From positions 1 to 16,103 of the forward strand of contig DBWM01000026.1 in assembly GCA_002309015.1 (NCBI GenBank): a stretch of 16,103 nucleotides of DNA, written 5' to 3'. A model generated the notes under the pieces. It made no database searches. It was not told where the DNA came from and saw only the letters and a list, made by a program, of their open reading frames with translations. The translations under genes and the position numbers were made by a program. The stretch's first letter is position 1. Every line of letters starts with the position of its first letter. Source of the stretch: Myxococcales bacterium UBA1238. Its GTDB lineage: Bacteria; Myxococcota_A; Bradymonadia; UBA7976; UBA1532. This document shows positions 8,224 to 14,940 of this stretch, one piece after another.

Positions 8224-10407
8224 ATGGAACTTGAGCAGACATTGGGCGCGATTGAGCGCTATCTTGCTGAAACTGAACAGAAATCGCCGTTTTTTGTGGT
8301 CACGGAAAGCGCTGCGGAGGGGCGGGCGATCCTGGGGTATTGGAACAAGCTGCTGCGCACGCAGGTCGTGACGGTGAGCAGCGCATGCTCTGCAAAGCAA
8401 CCGAACGCTTACCCGGACATGGATCGGCTGAGCGAGGCGCTGACGCATCTCGACAAAGCGACCCTGCTTCTGGGACTCGGCGAGTTTTACCAGATCGCCA
8501 AAACGAAGGAGGCTGAGTCCGCGCTCTCTGCGATGCTCGGCCTGCACCCCAACCAAAAGCTGATCCTGCTCTGCAGGGGCAGCAAGATCTTTTGCAAGCT
8601 GCGCCAGTTCGCCCAGAACGATCCCAAATTTGGCGAGCGCTCGGTCTCGTTCTTAAACGAAAAGCAGCCGTTTCCTGAATTGGATCGCGTACTTCCGGAT
8701 CTCCCCATCGAGGGCCTGCCCCATTTTTGCGCAGCCTTAAAGCGCCTCGAAGAGATGGCCGACGAGCCCGCGCCGATCCGCGTCAAAACCAAAACGCCCT
8801 TCAGCTTCAGCAACGATTTGCAGAGCGCCTACAGCCTCTGCCTTGAAAAGACGCGCTTTATTCTGGATGAATCCTGGCTCACGCGGGATCAATGGAACGC
8901 CTTTTTAAACGACAGCAGCGAAGCCGCCCTGCGCTCGGCCCCCGTGGGCAGCTGGCAAAACTTTTTGCTGATGAAGCAGCCTTCGGCGCACATAGACTAT
9001 CTTCGATTTGCCGCAAAATCTGCTTTAAATTCGGACAGTTATCCTCAATCCATCGCATTTGCGCTCTCAGAGCTCGAGCCCTCGGATCCCCTGTTTGACG
9101 CCTATTACAGCGAGCGCAAAGCGATCCTCAGCCAAAACCCCAGGCTCTTCTCGGAGCAGGAGGCCGCAAGGTTCATCCACGCGATTCTGGAAAAGCGTCG
9201 CCCGATCCTGCCCTATCTGACCGATCTCACCCACCGCGAGCGCTGCGCGGTGATCGAGTTCCTGAGCGATCAAAGCGAACTGCCCGATCTTAAGCTGCTC
9301 GAACGCGCTTATCCTGACCTTGCGCATTACGCCGCAAACTTTGACGGACCTCCAAAATTCTCGTTTATTTTCAGCTACTTTAACGATTACAAACGCCAAA
9401 AGCTTTTGAACCGGATCGAGCCTGAGTTCATGGAGATCGTGCAGCGCTACGCCCTGGAGCGCCCTTACGAGCAGCTGCCCTCGCGCAAATCCCTGCTCGA
9501 CCGCGCGGGAGGCGACTGCTACCTCTATTGGATCGACGCGCTCGGCGCTGAATCCCTCTCCTTCCTGCAAGCCCTCGCAAAGGAGCGCAATCTCGCGTTT
9601 GAAGCCGAGCTCGCCCACGCCGAACTCCCCACACTCACCAGCTGCAACAGCGAGTTCTACGATCTGTTTCAGGGGCAAAAACACAAGGATTCCAAGCAGT
9701 TGGATGAGATCAAGCATCACGGCGATCAGCAGAGCAGCGGGCAAAAACCGCTCTATCTCGAAAAAGAGCTCGCCGTTTTGCGCCTGGAGTTCGAGCAAAT
9801 CGAGCGGATATTAGCAAGCGAGCAGGCCCAGACCGTCATCCTCACCTCGGATCACGGCGCAAGCCGCCTGGCGGTGCTGGCCGATTCGCAAAACCGCTTT
9901 GAAATGGCCGAAAAAGGCCTCCATTCGGGTCGCTGCTGCCCCAAATCCGACTGCGATCAGGCCCCGCTCTGCGCCACAGAATGCCAGCTTCCCGACGGCA
10001 CGCCGTTTTACGCCCTCGCCAACTACGACCGCTTTAGAGGTGGCCGCAAAGCCGAATTCGAAGTCCACGGCGGCGCCAGCCTCGAAGAGGTGGTCATCCC
10101 CTTCTGCAGGATCTCGCTTCCAAAGGCGCTCCCCATCACGATTCAGCTCGATACCCTAAAGATCCCGCGCAACAAGCCCATCCTCTCGTTCAGGAGTTCA
10201 AGAACCCTTGTGGCGCCCTGGTTTAAGCTGGATTCACATCAGTTTGAAGTCGCGCTGAAGACGCAAAATCAATACCAGATTCAGCTCGACTCCGCGCTGA
10301 AGGCCGGTCGCTACAAAGGGCAGCTGATGCAGCAAAGCGAGCCCGTCTGCGAACTCGAGTTCGAAATCGAAACGCTGGGCATCAAGAACAAGAAGATGCT
10401 TTTCTAA
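8224..10407 (+). CDS. pglZ: PglZ: alkaline-phosphatase-superfamily protein of the BREX system
   Basis: A 727-aa protein whose C-terminal half shows the PglZ-domain pattern: YWIDALG with D438, LPTLTSCNSEFYD shortly after, LTSDHGASRLA with D543/H544, and VHGGASLEEVV with H615. These Asp/His residues are spaced like the metal ligands of alkaline-phosphatase-superfamily phosphoesterases. The N-terminal ~420 residues are variable helical sequence. PglZ is present in every BREX type; family members are thought to act on phosphodiesters, but no substrate can be read here. I start at ATG 8224 because GAGGGG (8214-8219) stands four bases before it. An in-frame TTG at 8212 would overlap that site. The stop is nine bases before brxL, so the two are probably co-translated. 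Confidence 0.93.
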   Translation: MELEQTLGAIERYLAETEQKSPFFVVTESAAEGRAILGYWNKLLRTQVVTVSSACSAKQPNAYPDMDRLSEALTHLDKATLLLGLGEFYQIAKTKEAESALSAMLGLHPNQKLILLCRGSKIFCKLRQFAQNDPKFGERSVSFLNEKQPFPELDRVLPDLPIEGLPHFCAALKRLEEMADEPAPIRVKTKTPFSFSNDLQSAYSLCLEKTRFILDESWLTRDQWNAFLNDSSEAALRSAPVGSWQNFLLMKQPSAHIDYLRFAAKSALNSDSYPQSIAFALSELEPSDPLFDAYYSERKAILSQNPRLFSEQEAARFIHAILEKRRPILPYLTDLTHRERCAVIEFLSDQSELPDLKLLERAYPDLAHYAANFDGPPKFSFIFSYFNDYKRQKLLNRIEPEFMEIVQRYALERPYEQLPSRKSLLDRAGGDCYLYWIDALGAESLSFLQALAKERNLAFEAELAHAELPTLTSCNSEFYDLFQGQKHKDSKQLDEIKHHGDQQSSGQKPLYLEKELAVLRLEFEQIERILASEQAQTVILTSDHGASRLAVLADSQNRFEMAEKGLHSGRCCPKSDCDQAPLCATECQLPDGTPFYALANYDRFRGGRKAEFEVHGGASLEEVVIPFCRISLPKALPITIQLDTLKIPRNKPILSFRSSRTLVAPWFKLDSHQFEVALKTQNQYQIQLDSALKAGRYKGQLMQQSEPVCELEFEIETLGIKNKKMLF

Positions 10408-10416
10408 GGATTTACC

Positions 10417-11886
10417 ATGGCCGATCCCGAACAGCTCACCCAAAAATTGCGCGATGTTTTTGCCGACATGTCGGTCTTCAAGTCGAACAAGACCCAGTCG
10501 AGCCTGACGCAATACAAGCTGCCGTCGTTTTTGCGCGACTGGCTGCTGCACCGCTTTTCCGACGAGGAAGGGCATCTGCAACTCGAGGATCTGCACGCGT
10601 TCATTGAGGCGCACGTGCCCACAAACGAAGACGCCAACGATTTAAAAACCCGCCTGAGCGAAAACGAAGAGGTCCAGATCCTCGCCAAATTCGTCTACAA
10701 CATCGATCTCACGACGGGCATCAAATCCTTTAATCTTCCGGACTTAGGGCCCTCTTTTAACGAAAAGGTCACCCGCATTCCCGACAACCGCTGGGATGCC
10801 CTGAAGGACGTGATCAACCGCAATTCCGAAACCTGGGCCATGCTCCAGCTCGGCTACGATCCGCCCACCAAATCCCCCAAAAAGCCCGGCTACATCACCC
10901 TCGAGGACTACAACGATTTTTGCCCCTACGAGGTCGACGTCGACTATTACAAGGAAGCCCGCAGGCAGTTCTCGCTCGATGAATGGATCGATCTGCTGCT
11001 CGGCGCCATCGACTTCAACGCCCAGGGGTTCGAGAGCGAACGCCAGAAGCTGACCCTGATCTCGCGCCTGCTGCCTTTTGTTGAAAACCGCGTCAACCTG
11101 ATCGAGCTTGCACCCAAAGGTACCGGAAAGACTACACTTTTTGGTTACGTCTCGCGCTACGGACAGCTTTTGACCGGCGCCGGCATCTCGCGCGCCACCC
11201 TGCTCTACAACGTGGCGCAAAAGAAGGAAGGCTCCATCGTCGGCCACGATTTTGTCACCCTCGACGAAGTCCAGACCATGCAGTTTTCAAACGACAACGA
11301 GATGGGCAGCACCCTCAAAAACTACCTCGAAAAGGGCGTCTGCACCGTGGGCGATCACGAGGTCCGATCCAACGCCGGCATGATCCTCTGCGGCAACATC
11401 GATCAGCAAAAGATGGATCAGATGAACCGGGGCCAAAGCGTCAACCTGCTCTCCGAACTCCCTAAATTCTTTCACGAATCCGCTTTGGTCGACCGCTTCC
11501 ACGGCTACATCCGGGGCCAGGATCTCCCCCGCGTCAACCAGAGCCACCATCTCGACGGCTGGGCGCTCAACTCCGAATATTTCACCACCATCCTGCACGA
11601 ACTCCGAGCCGACGGATCCCAGCGCAGCCTGGCGGAATCCCTGCTCGACATCCCCGAAAAGGCCGATCACCGCGACAGCGAAGCGATCCTGCGGCTCACC
11701 ACCGCCTACCTCAAACTGCTCTTCCCCCACGCTCGCACGCGCGACGATCTCGATCCGGACGCCTTTGAACGCTACTGCCTCAACCCCGCCAAAGAGATGC
11801 GCGCGATCATCCGCGAACAGATGGCGATCCTCGATCCCCACGAATACGGCGGAAAGAAGATCCCCAACATTGTGGTCCGGCGATGA
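10417..11886 (+). CDS. brxL: BrxL: AAA+ Lon-like protein, short form
   Basis: A 489-aa protein with Walker A PKGTGKTT (GTGKT at residues 235-239) and Walker B FVTLDEV (D283/E284), followed by LCGNID and an SELPKFFHESALVDRFHG segment typical of BrxL/Lon-related AAA+ proteins. The N-terminal ~200 residues would be the DNA-binding part by analogy with characterised BrxL. Type 1 BrxL proteins are around 680 aa with a C-terminal Lon-protease-like domain. Here sequence ends soon after the ATPase lid and no protease Ser-Lys region is evident, so this looks like the shorter BrxL subfamily. AAGGA (10406-10410) precedes ATG by six bases. The stop overlaps the next start as ATGA. A truncation is unlikely because the end joins cleanly to the next gene. 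Confidence 0.9.
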   Translation: MADPEQLTQKLRDVFADMSVFKSNKTQSSLTQYKLPSFLRDWLLHRFSDEEGHLQLEDLHAFIEAHVPTNEDANDLKTRLSENEEVQILAKFVYNIDLTTGIKSFNLPDLGPSFNEKVTRIPDNRWDALKDVINRNSETWAMLQLGYDPPTKSPKKPGYITLEDYNDFCPYEVDVDYYKEARRQFSLDEWIDLLLGAIDFNAQGFESERQKLTLISRLLPFVENRVNLIELAPKGTGKTTLFGYVSRYGQLLTGAGISRATLLYNVAQKKEGSIVGHDFVTLDEVQTMQFSNDNEMGSTLKNYLEKGVCTVGDHEVRSNAGMILCGNIDQQKMDQMNRGQSVNLLSELPKFFHESALVDRFHGYIRGQDLPRVNQSHHLDGWALNSEYFTTILHELRADGSQRSLAESLLDIPEKADHRDSEAILRLTTAYLKLLFPHARTRDDLDPDAFERYCLNPAKEMRAIIREQMAILDPHEYGGKKIPNIVVRR

Positions 11887-12104
11887 CGCGCTCCTCCAAA
11901 AAGCCTCAGATCTGCAGCGACTGCGGCGAAAAAACCCTGTCCAAAAACGAGATCGGGCTCTGCAAAAAGCTCCTCGGCGAGCAGAGCAAACGCCTGATCT
12001 GCATCGATTGCCTGGCGCAGTTTCTGGATGTGACGGTGGAGCTCCTTCAGGAAAAAATCGAGGAATTCCAGGAAGAAGGCTGCACGCTGTTTGAGCCGAA
12101 ATGA
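11883..12104 (+). CDS. Small two-CxxC protein, copy 1 (probable metal-binding)
   Basis: A 73-aa protein with CSDC near the N-terminus and CIDC about 29 residues later, plus single Cys in GLCKK and in the C-terminal GCTLFEPK. The paired CxxC motifs suggest one bound zinc, or possibly an Fe-S centre or sulfur-handling site. I recall similar small proteins of unknown function in other bacteria, but assign no role. It starts inside the brxL stop (ATGA), so it belongs to the operon by translational coupling. A second copy at 13636-13839 matches at 47 of 64 aligned residues. Its last bases and the ATGATT across its stop are identical to the join between copy 2 and the desulfurase. Confidence 0.8.
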   Translation: MTRSSKKPQICSDCGEKTLSKNEIGLCKKLLGEQSKRLICIDCLAQFLDVTVELLQEKIEEFQEEGCTLFEPK

Positions 12105-12106
12105 TT
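12072..12106. repeat. 35-bp exact direct repeat, left copy
   Basis: These 35 bases cover the end of small Cys gene copy 1, its stop codon and ATGATT. They recur exactly at 13807-13841, 1735 bp away, where ATGATT is the start of the desulfurase. The flanking bases on both sides differ between copies, and the rest of the two genes has diverged, so identity is concentrated at this end. Confidence 0.9.
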
Positions 12107-12199
12107 CCAGCCACGCGCAGGCAAATCAAAATCACCAGAAAATTTTGAACTTGCTTTTTTAGAGCGTTATCCCACAAAATCGTGGGGAAAGGGGGGTTT
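12105..12199. other. Spacer with hairpin and weak promoter-like boxes
   Basis: Base composition drops here relative to the BREX genes. TTGAAC (12145-12150) and TATCCC (12168-12173) are 17 bases apart, a poor promoter match at 4 and 3 of 6 positions. CCCAC/GTGGG (12171-12186) can form a five-base-pair stem with a six-base loop and no following T-run. A promoter for the two exported-protein genes would be expected about here. Confidence 0.3.
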
Positions 12200-12647
12200 A
12201 TGCGTTTTCAATTCTCGCATTCTTCAGTTTTATGTTGCAGATGGGTTGTGAAATCGACGATTCGTTAGATGCAGGCCCTATAGGGGATGCTGATTGAAAT
12301 CCAAATCGAGTCATCGATATTGGAATGAAGATCGGCTTCTCAATGATACAGGTCACGTCCCTTGCAATGCTAAAATTGACATCAGAGGGACGGATGGTTA
12401 CATCATGGGTGACTCTATCTATATGACAGGCTGCCCCTCAAGTAGCTATGGCAGAGATACCAACGTCATCTATCCGATATGCGATCTCTTTACGACCTCT
12501 ACTCCTTCAGAAAATATCGCTCACGCTGGCGGCAAATGTACAAGATACCTGACAGAATCTCGCCCAATTTGTTTACCGCCGACATTCTGCACCGCCCCCA
12601 AAACTCAAAATTATTTTGATGACTCATCGAAAGGAGATCTCGAATGA
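12200..12647 (+). pseudogene. Probable lipoprotein gene with two frameshifts
   Basis: The longest intact frame here (12294-12647) begins right after a stop, from TTG, and encodes 117 aa with six Cys and no signal. One frame over, about 12204-12294 encodes a good lipoprotein signal: FSILAFFSFMLQMGC followed by EIDDSLDAG. It lacks its own start. ATG 12200, after a GGGGGG run, is in a third frame. One extra T in the T4 at 12205-12208, and one extra base near 12291-12296, would join all parts into a single protein of about 149 aa: a signal peptide, a lipidated Cys, an acidic linker and a Cys-rich domain. So I read this as a gene broken by two single-base losses, or as assembly errors. The family is unknown. 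Its stop overlaps the ATG of the next gene, as expected for a once-intact two-gene unit. Confidence 0.5.
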
Positions 12648-13540
12648 TTCATTTTTTGCTCGCATTAGCCTTGTTCTTTGCGCCTTTGCCCAAAGACAAA
12701 CCGCATTCAGAATGGCCTTTCACCGACGATCAGTTTAAATTATTACTTTACGATGCCTTTTATCACAGCTTTGATCCAGCTTTGCGCAAAAAGATGAATG
12801 TTGAAACATGGGAACAAATGCATAACTTCATCTATGCGTTGATCGAAAGCGATTATACAAAGATCGTGCAGGAATCGGTCGTCGATGCTGGCTATTTTTA
12901 TAAAATTGCCTACTCACTGATCGGCCTGCACGGTTCAATCGAAGATGCAGCAGATCTCTATGCACAAGTTCAAGGAATCACAATTAATCGAAATCACCCC
13001 ACAGATTTCATTCTTGCCAAGTATGGCATGATTCGAGGACTCGGTTATTTTTTAATGCGCGATCATTATTTTCCTCAAAAGAACCGCGCCTTGATGCAAG
13101 AGATCGAGGATTATCTTTTCCGTTGCAGCGATTGGGAGACGCCTTCTTGCTGGCCAATTCTAAGTCCAGACATGAGCGCTCGTCCTTATCGGCCAATCGC
13201 CGATGAGGCGATCTCATATGGTTTGAGCCAGCGCGCGTTCGAGAGATGTCAAAAATGGTTAGAAGCCCCTCAGTCTTTAGAGATGGAATGGCAAGCCAAA
13301 CTTTGCATCTCCAACTTGAAAGGGACAGAAAAGTTTGCACAAAAAATCATGCCCTATCTAAAGCCCGTCCTCACCTACGAAGAAATGATGGATGAAACGA
13401 ATTCTGCAGTCTCAGACCATCCCATCAGACCACGTCGCCCCCTGCCCAATGTACTGAAGCAAAAGCCCCCGTTGCGAATCGATCTGCCCTTCGGTTTTGA
13501 AGAAATTTCAAAAGAGAGCAAATCTGAAACCAATCATTAA
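12644..13540 (+). CDS. Exported protein of unknown function (298 aa)
   Basis: The protein starts with a short hydrophobic stretch, MIHFLLALALFFAPLP, that looks like a signal peptide, so it is probably periplasmic or secreted. There is no lipobox Cys. The rest is helical with scattered Trp/Tyr, and ends in a Pro/Arg/Lys-rich tail (RPRRPLP, KQKPPLR) followed by an acidic end. I recognise no domain or catalytic motif. Start choice is firm: AAAGGAG at 12629-12635 sits just before ATG 12644, which overlaps the upstream TGA. It is lower in G+C than brxC or pglZ, like the preceding lipoprotein remnant. An exported protein does not fit a cytoplasmic DNA-defence operon and is most simply unrelated cargo, though a linked role at the envelope cannot be excluded. 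About 95 bases of featureless spacer follow. Confidence 0.65.
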   Translation: MIHFLLALALFFAPLPKDKPHSEWPFTDDQFKLLLYDAFYHSFDPALRKKMNVETWEQMHNFIYALIESDYTKIVQESVVDAGYFYKIAYSLIGLHGSIEDAADLYAQVQGITINRNHPTDFILAKYGMIRGLGYFLMRDHYFPQKNRALMQEIEDYLFRCSDWETPSCWPILSPDMSARPYRPIADEAISYGLSQRAFERCQKWLEAPQSLEMEWQAKLCISNLKGTEKFAQKIMPYLKPVLTYEEMMDETNSAVSDHPIRPRRPLPNVLKQKPPLRIDLPFGFEEISKESKSETNH

Positions 13541-13635
13541 CCCCGTCACCCTCTTCGATCAAACGAAAAACCCTCGCAAATCCGCCCCAAACCTTCTAAA
13601 AGACTCCTCTCCCAATCTGCGAAAAAGGGGCAAAC

Positions 13636-13839
13636 GTGCGAAAAATCTGCAACGAATGCGACGAAAAAGCCCTCTCAAAAAACGAGATCGGGCTTTGCAA
13701 AAAGCTTTTGGGCGAACGCAGCAAGCGCCTGCTCTGCATCCCCTGCCTCGCGGCCTTTCTCAAAGTGACAGAAGAACGCCTCCGCTCAAAGCTCGAAAAG
13801 ATTAGAGAAGAAGGCTGCACGCTGTTTGAGCCGAAATGA
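13636..13839 (+). CDS. Small two-CxxC protein, copy 2, coupled to the desulfurase
   Basis: A 67-aa paralog of the 11883-12104 product, with CNEC and CIPC pairs, the same GLCKKLLGE core and the same GCTLFEPK end. GTG 13636 is the likely start, five bases after AAAAGGGG at 13623-13630, and the upstream sequence offers no better start. Its TGA overlaps the desulfurase ATG (ATGA), so the two are translationally coupled. That pairing suggests a partner in sulfur or metal handling, which is inference. The middle of the gene has diverged from copy 1 in both DNA and protein (Asp to Lys or Pro, Val to Glu), so this is an old duplication with a homogenised end or an independently acquired homolog. Confidence 0.8.
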   Translation: MRKICNECDEKALSKNEIGLCKKLLGERSKRLLCIPCLAAFLKVTEERLRSKLEKIREEGCTLFEPK

Positions 13840-13841
13840 TT
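13807..13841. repeat. 35-bp exact direct repeat, right copy
   Basis: This matches 12072-12106 base for base. It spans the last codons of small Cys gene copy 2, its stop, and the first two codons of the desulfurase (ATGATT). It marks the right edge of the segment that separates brxL plus copy 1 from the desulfurase. Confidence 0.9.
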
Positions 13842-14924
13842 TACGCAGACAACGCCGCAACCACCCCACTCCACCCCCGCGCCTTTGAAGCGATGCGCCC
13901 CTATCTGACCGCATTCTGGGGCAACGCATCGCAGCCTTACCGCGCAGGCCGGCAGGCGCGAAAAGCGCTCGAACAGGCGAGATCTGCGATCGCACAGGCG
14001 ATCGGGGCTGAAGCGGACGAAATCTTCTTCACCTCGGGCGGCACCGAAAGCGACAACTGGGCGATCCGCTGCGCCGGAGATTTCGGGCGATCCCTCGTGC
14101 AGGTCTCCGCCGTCGAACATCACGCGGTGCTGAACGCCTGCCGGGGGCTCGAGACCGCATCTCTGCCCGCAGATGGCGAGGGCCTGGTGCAAGCAACGGC
14201 AATCTCTCCCCGGGCGCGCCTGGTCTCGGTGATGCTCGCGCAAAATGAGCTCGGCGTGATCGAACCCGTTCAGGCGATCGCCCGGAAAGCCCATCTTCAG
14301 GGGGCGCTGTTTCACTGCGACGCGGTGCAGGCGATGGGGCATCTCAGGATCGATGTGCGCAATCTCGGCGTCGATCTGCTCTCGGCCTCGGCGCATAAGT
14401 TCAACGGGCCCCGGGGCATCGGTTTTTTGTATGTGCGCAGGGGCACGCCGATCACGCCGCTCGTCTTTGGCGGGGCGCAGGAATCCGGTTTGAGGGCGGG
14501 CACCGAAAACCTCGCGTCGGCCGTGGGCATGGCGGAAGCCTTAAGGCTGCATCTCGAAACTCTGGAGGACGACCAGAAACATCTGCTCGCGCTCGAAGAA
14601 ATCCTGCTCGAAGCGCTCGGGGACGTCCCCTTCTGCCGCAACGCCGCAAACGCCCCGCGCCTGCCCGGGTTTTTAAGCCTCTCCTTCCCGCAGATGTCGG
14701 GTGAAACCCTGCTCCACCGCCTCGATCTGCAGGAGATCGCCCTCTCCACCGGCGCCGCCTGCGATTCCAAAGAAGTCCAAATCTCTCACGTGCTCAAAGC
14801 GATCGGATTGAACGCCGATCTCGCGCGGGGCACCGTCCGGATCACCTTCGGCGCACAAAACACCCGAGATGAAGCCCAGGCGGTGGGAAAAGCGATCCGG
14901 GGGGTATGGGTTAAAGGCGGGTGA
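13836..14924 (+). CDS. Cysteine desulfurase, NifS/IscS/DndA type
   Basis: A 362-aa class-V aminotransferase-fold PLP enzyme that would take sulfur from L-cysteine as an enzyme persulfide. All landmarks are present: N-terminal YADNAATTP, SGGTESDN for the PLP phosphate, the PLP-stacking H95 in EHHAVL, HCDAVQA with the Asp/Gln pair, PLP lysine K188 in SAHKFNGP, RAGTEN, and the catalytic C309 in GAACDS. Length is a little short of IscS (about 400 aa), and it lacks a long C-terminal tail. Start is ATG 13836, overlapping the stop of the small Cys gene. In Dnd and Ssp phosphorothioation systems such an enzyme feeds sulfur to a DndC/SspD protein. BrxP here is the obvious client, and its Fe-S clusters are another. 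A general housekeeping IscS is the alternative, but no iscU, iscA or regulator is adjacent. Confidence 0.93.
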   Translation: MIYADNAATTPLHPRAFEAMRPYLTAFWGNASQPYRAGRQARKALEQARSAIAQAIGAEADEIFFTSGGTESDNWAIRCAGDFGRSLVQVSAVEHHAVLNACRGLETASLPADGEGLVQATAISPRARLVSVMLAQNELGVIEPVQAIARKAHLQGALFHCDAVQAMGHLRIDVRNLGVDLLSASAHKFNGPRGIGFLYVRRGTPITPLVFGGAQESGLRAGTENLASAVGMAEALRLHLETLEDDQKHLLALEEILLEALGDVPFCRNAANAPRLPGFLSLSFPQMSGETLLHRLDLQEIALSTGAACDSKEVQISHVLKAIGLNADLARGTVRITFGAQNTRDEAQAVGKAIRGVWVKGG

Positions 14925-14940
14925 GGGGGTTAGACGCCCT

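Noticed and set aside
12072..13841. Insertion sequence or transposon between the 35-bp repeats
   Set aside because: No transposase, no terminal inverted repeats, and the repeats are coding ends of paralogous genes, not short target duplications.
13836..14924. Housekeeping IscS of an isc operon
   Set aside because: No iscR, iscU, iscA or hscBA genes adjoin, and the gene is coupled to a small Cys protein in the BREX strand run; not excluded completely.
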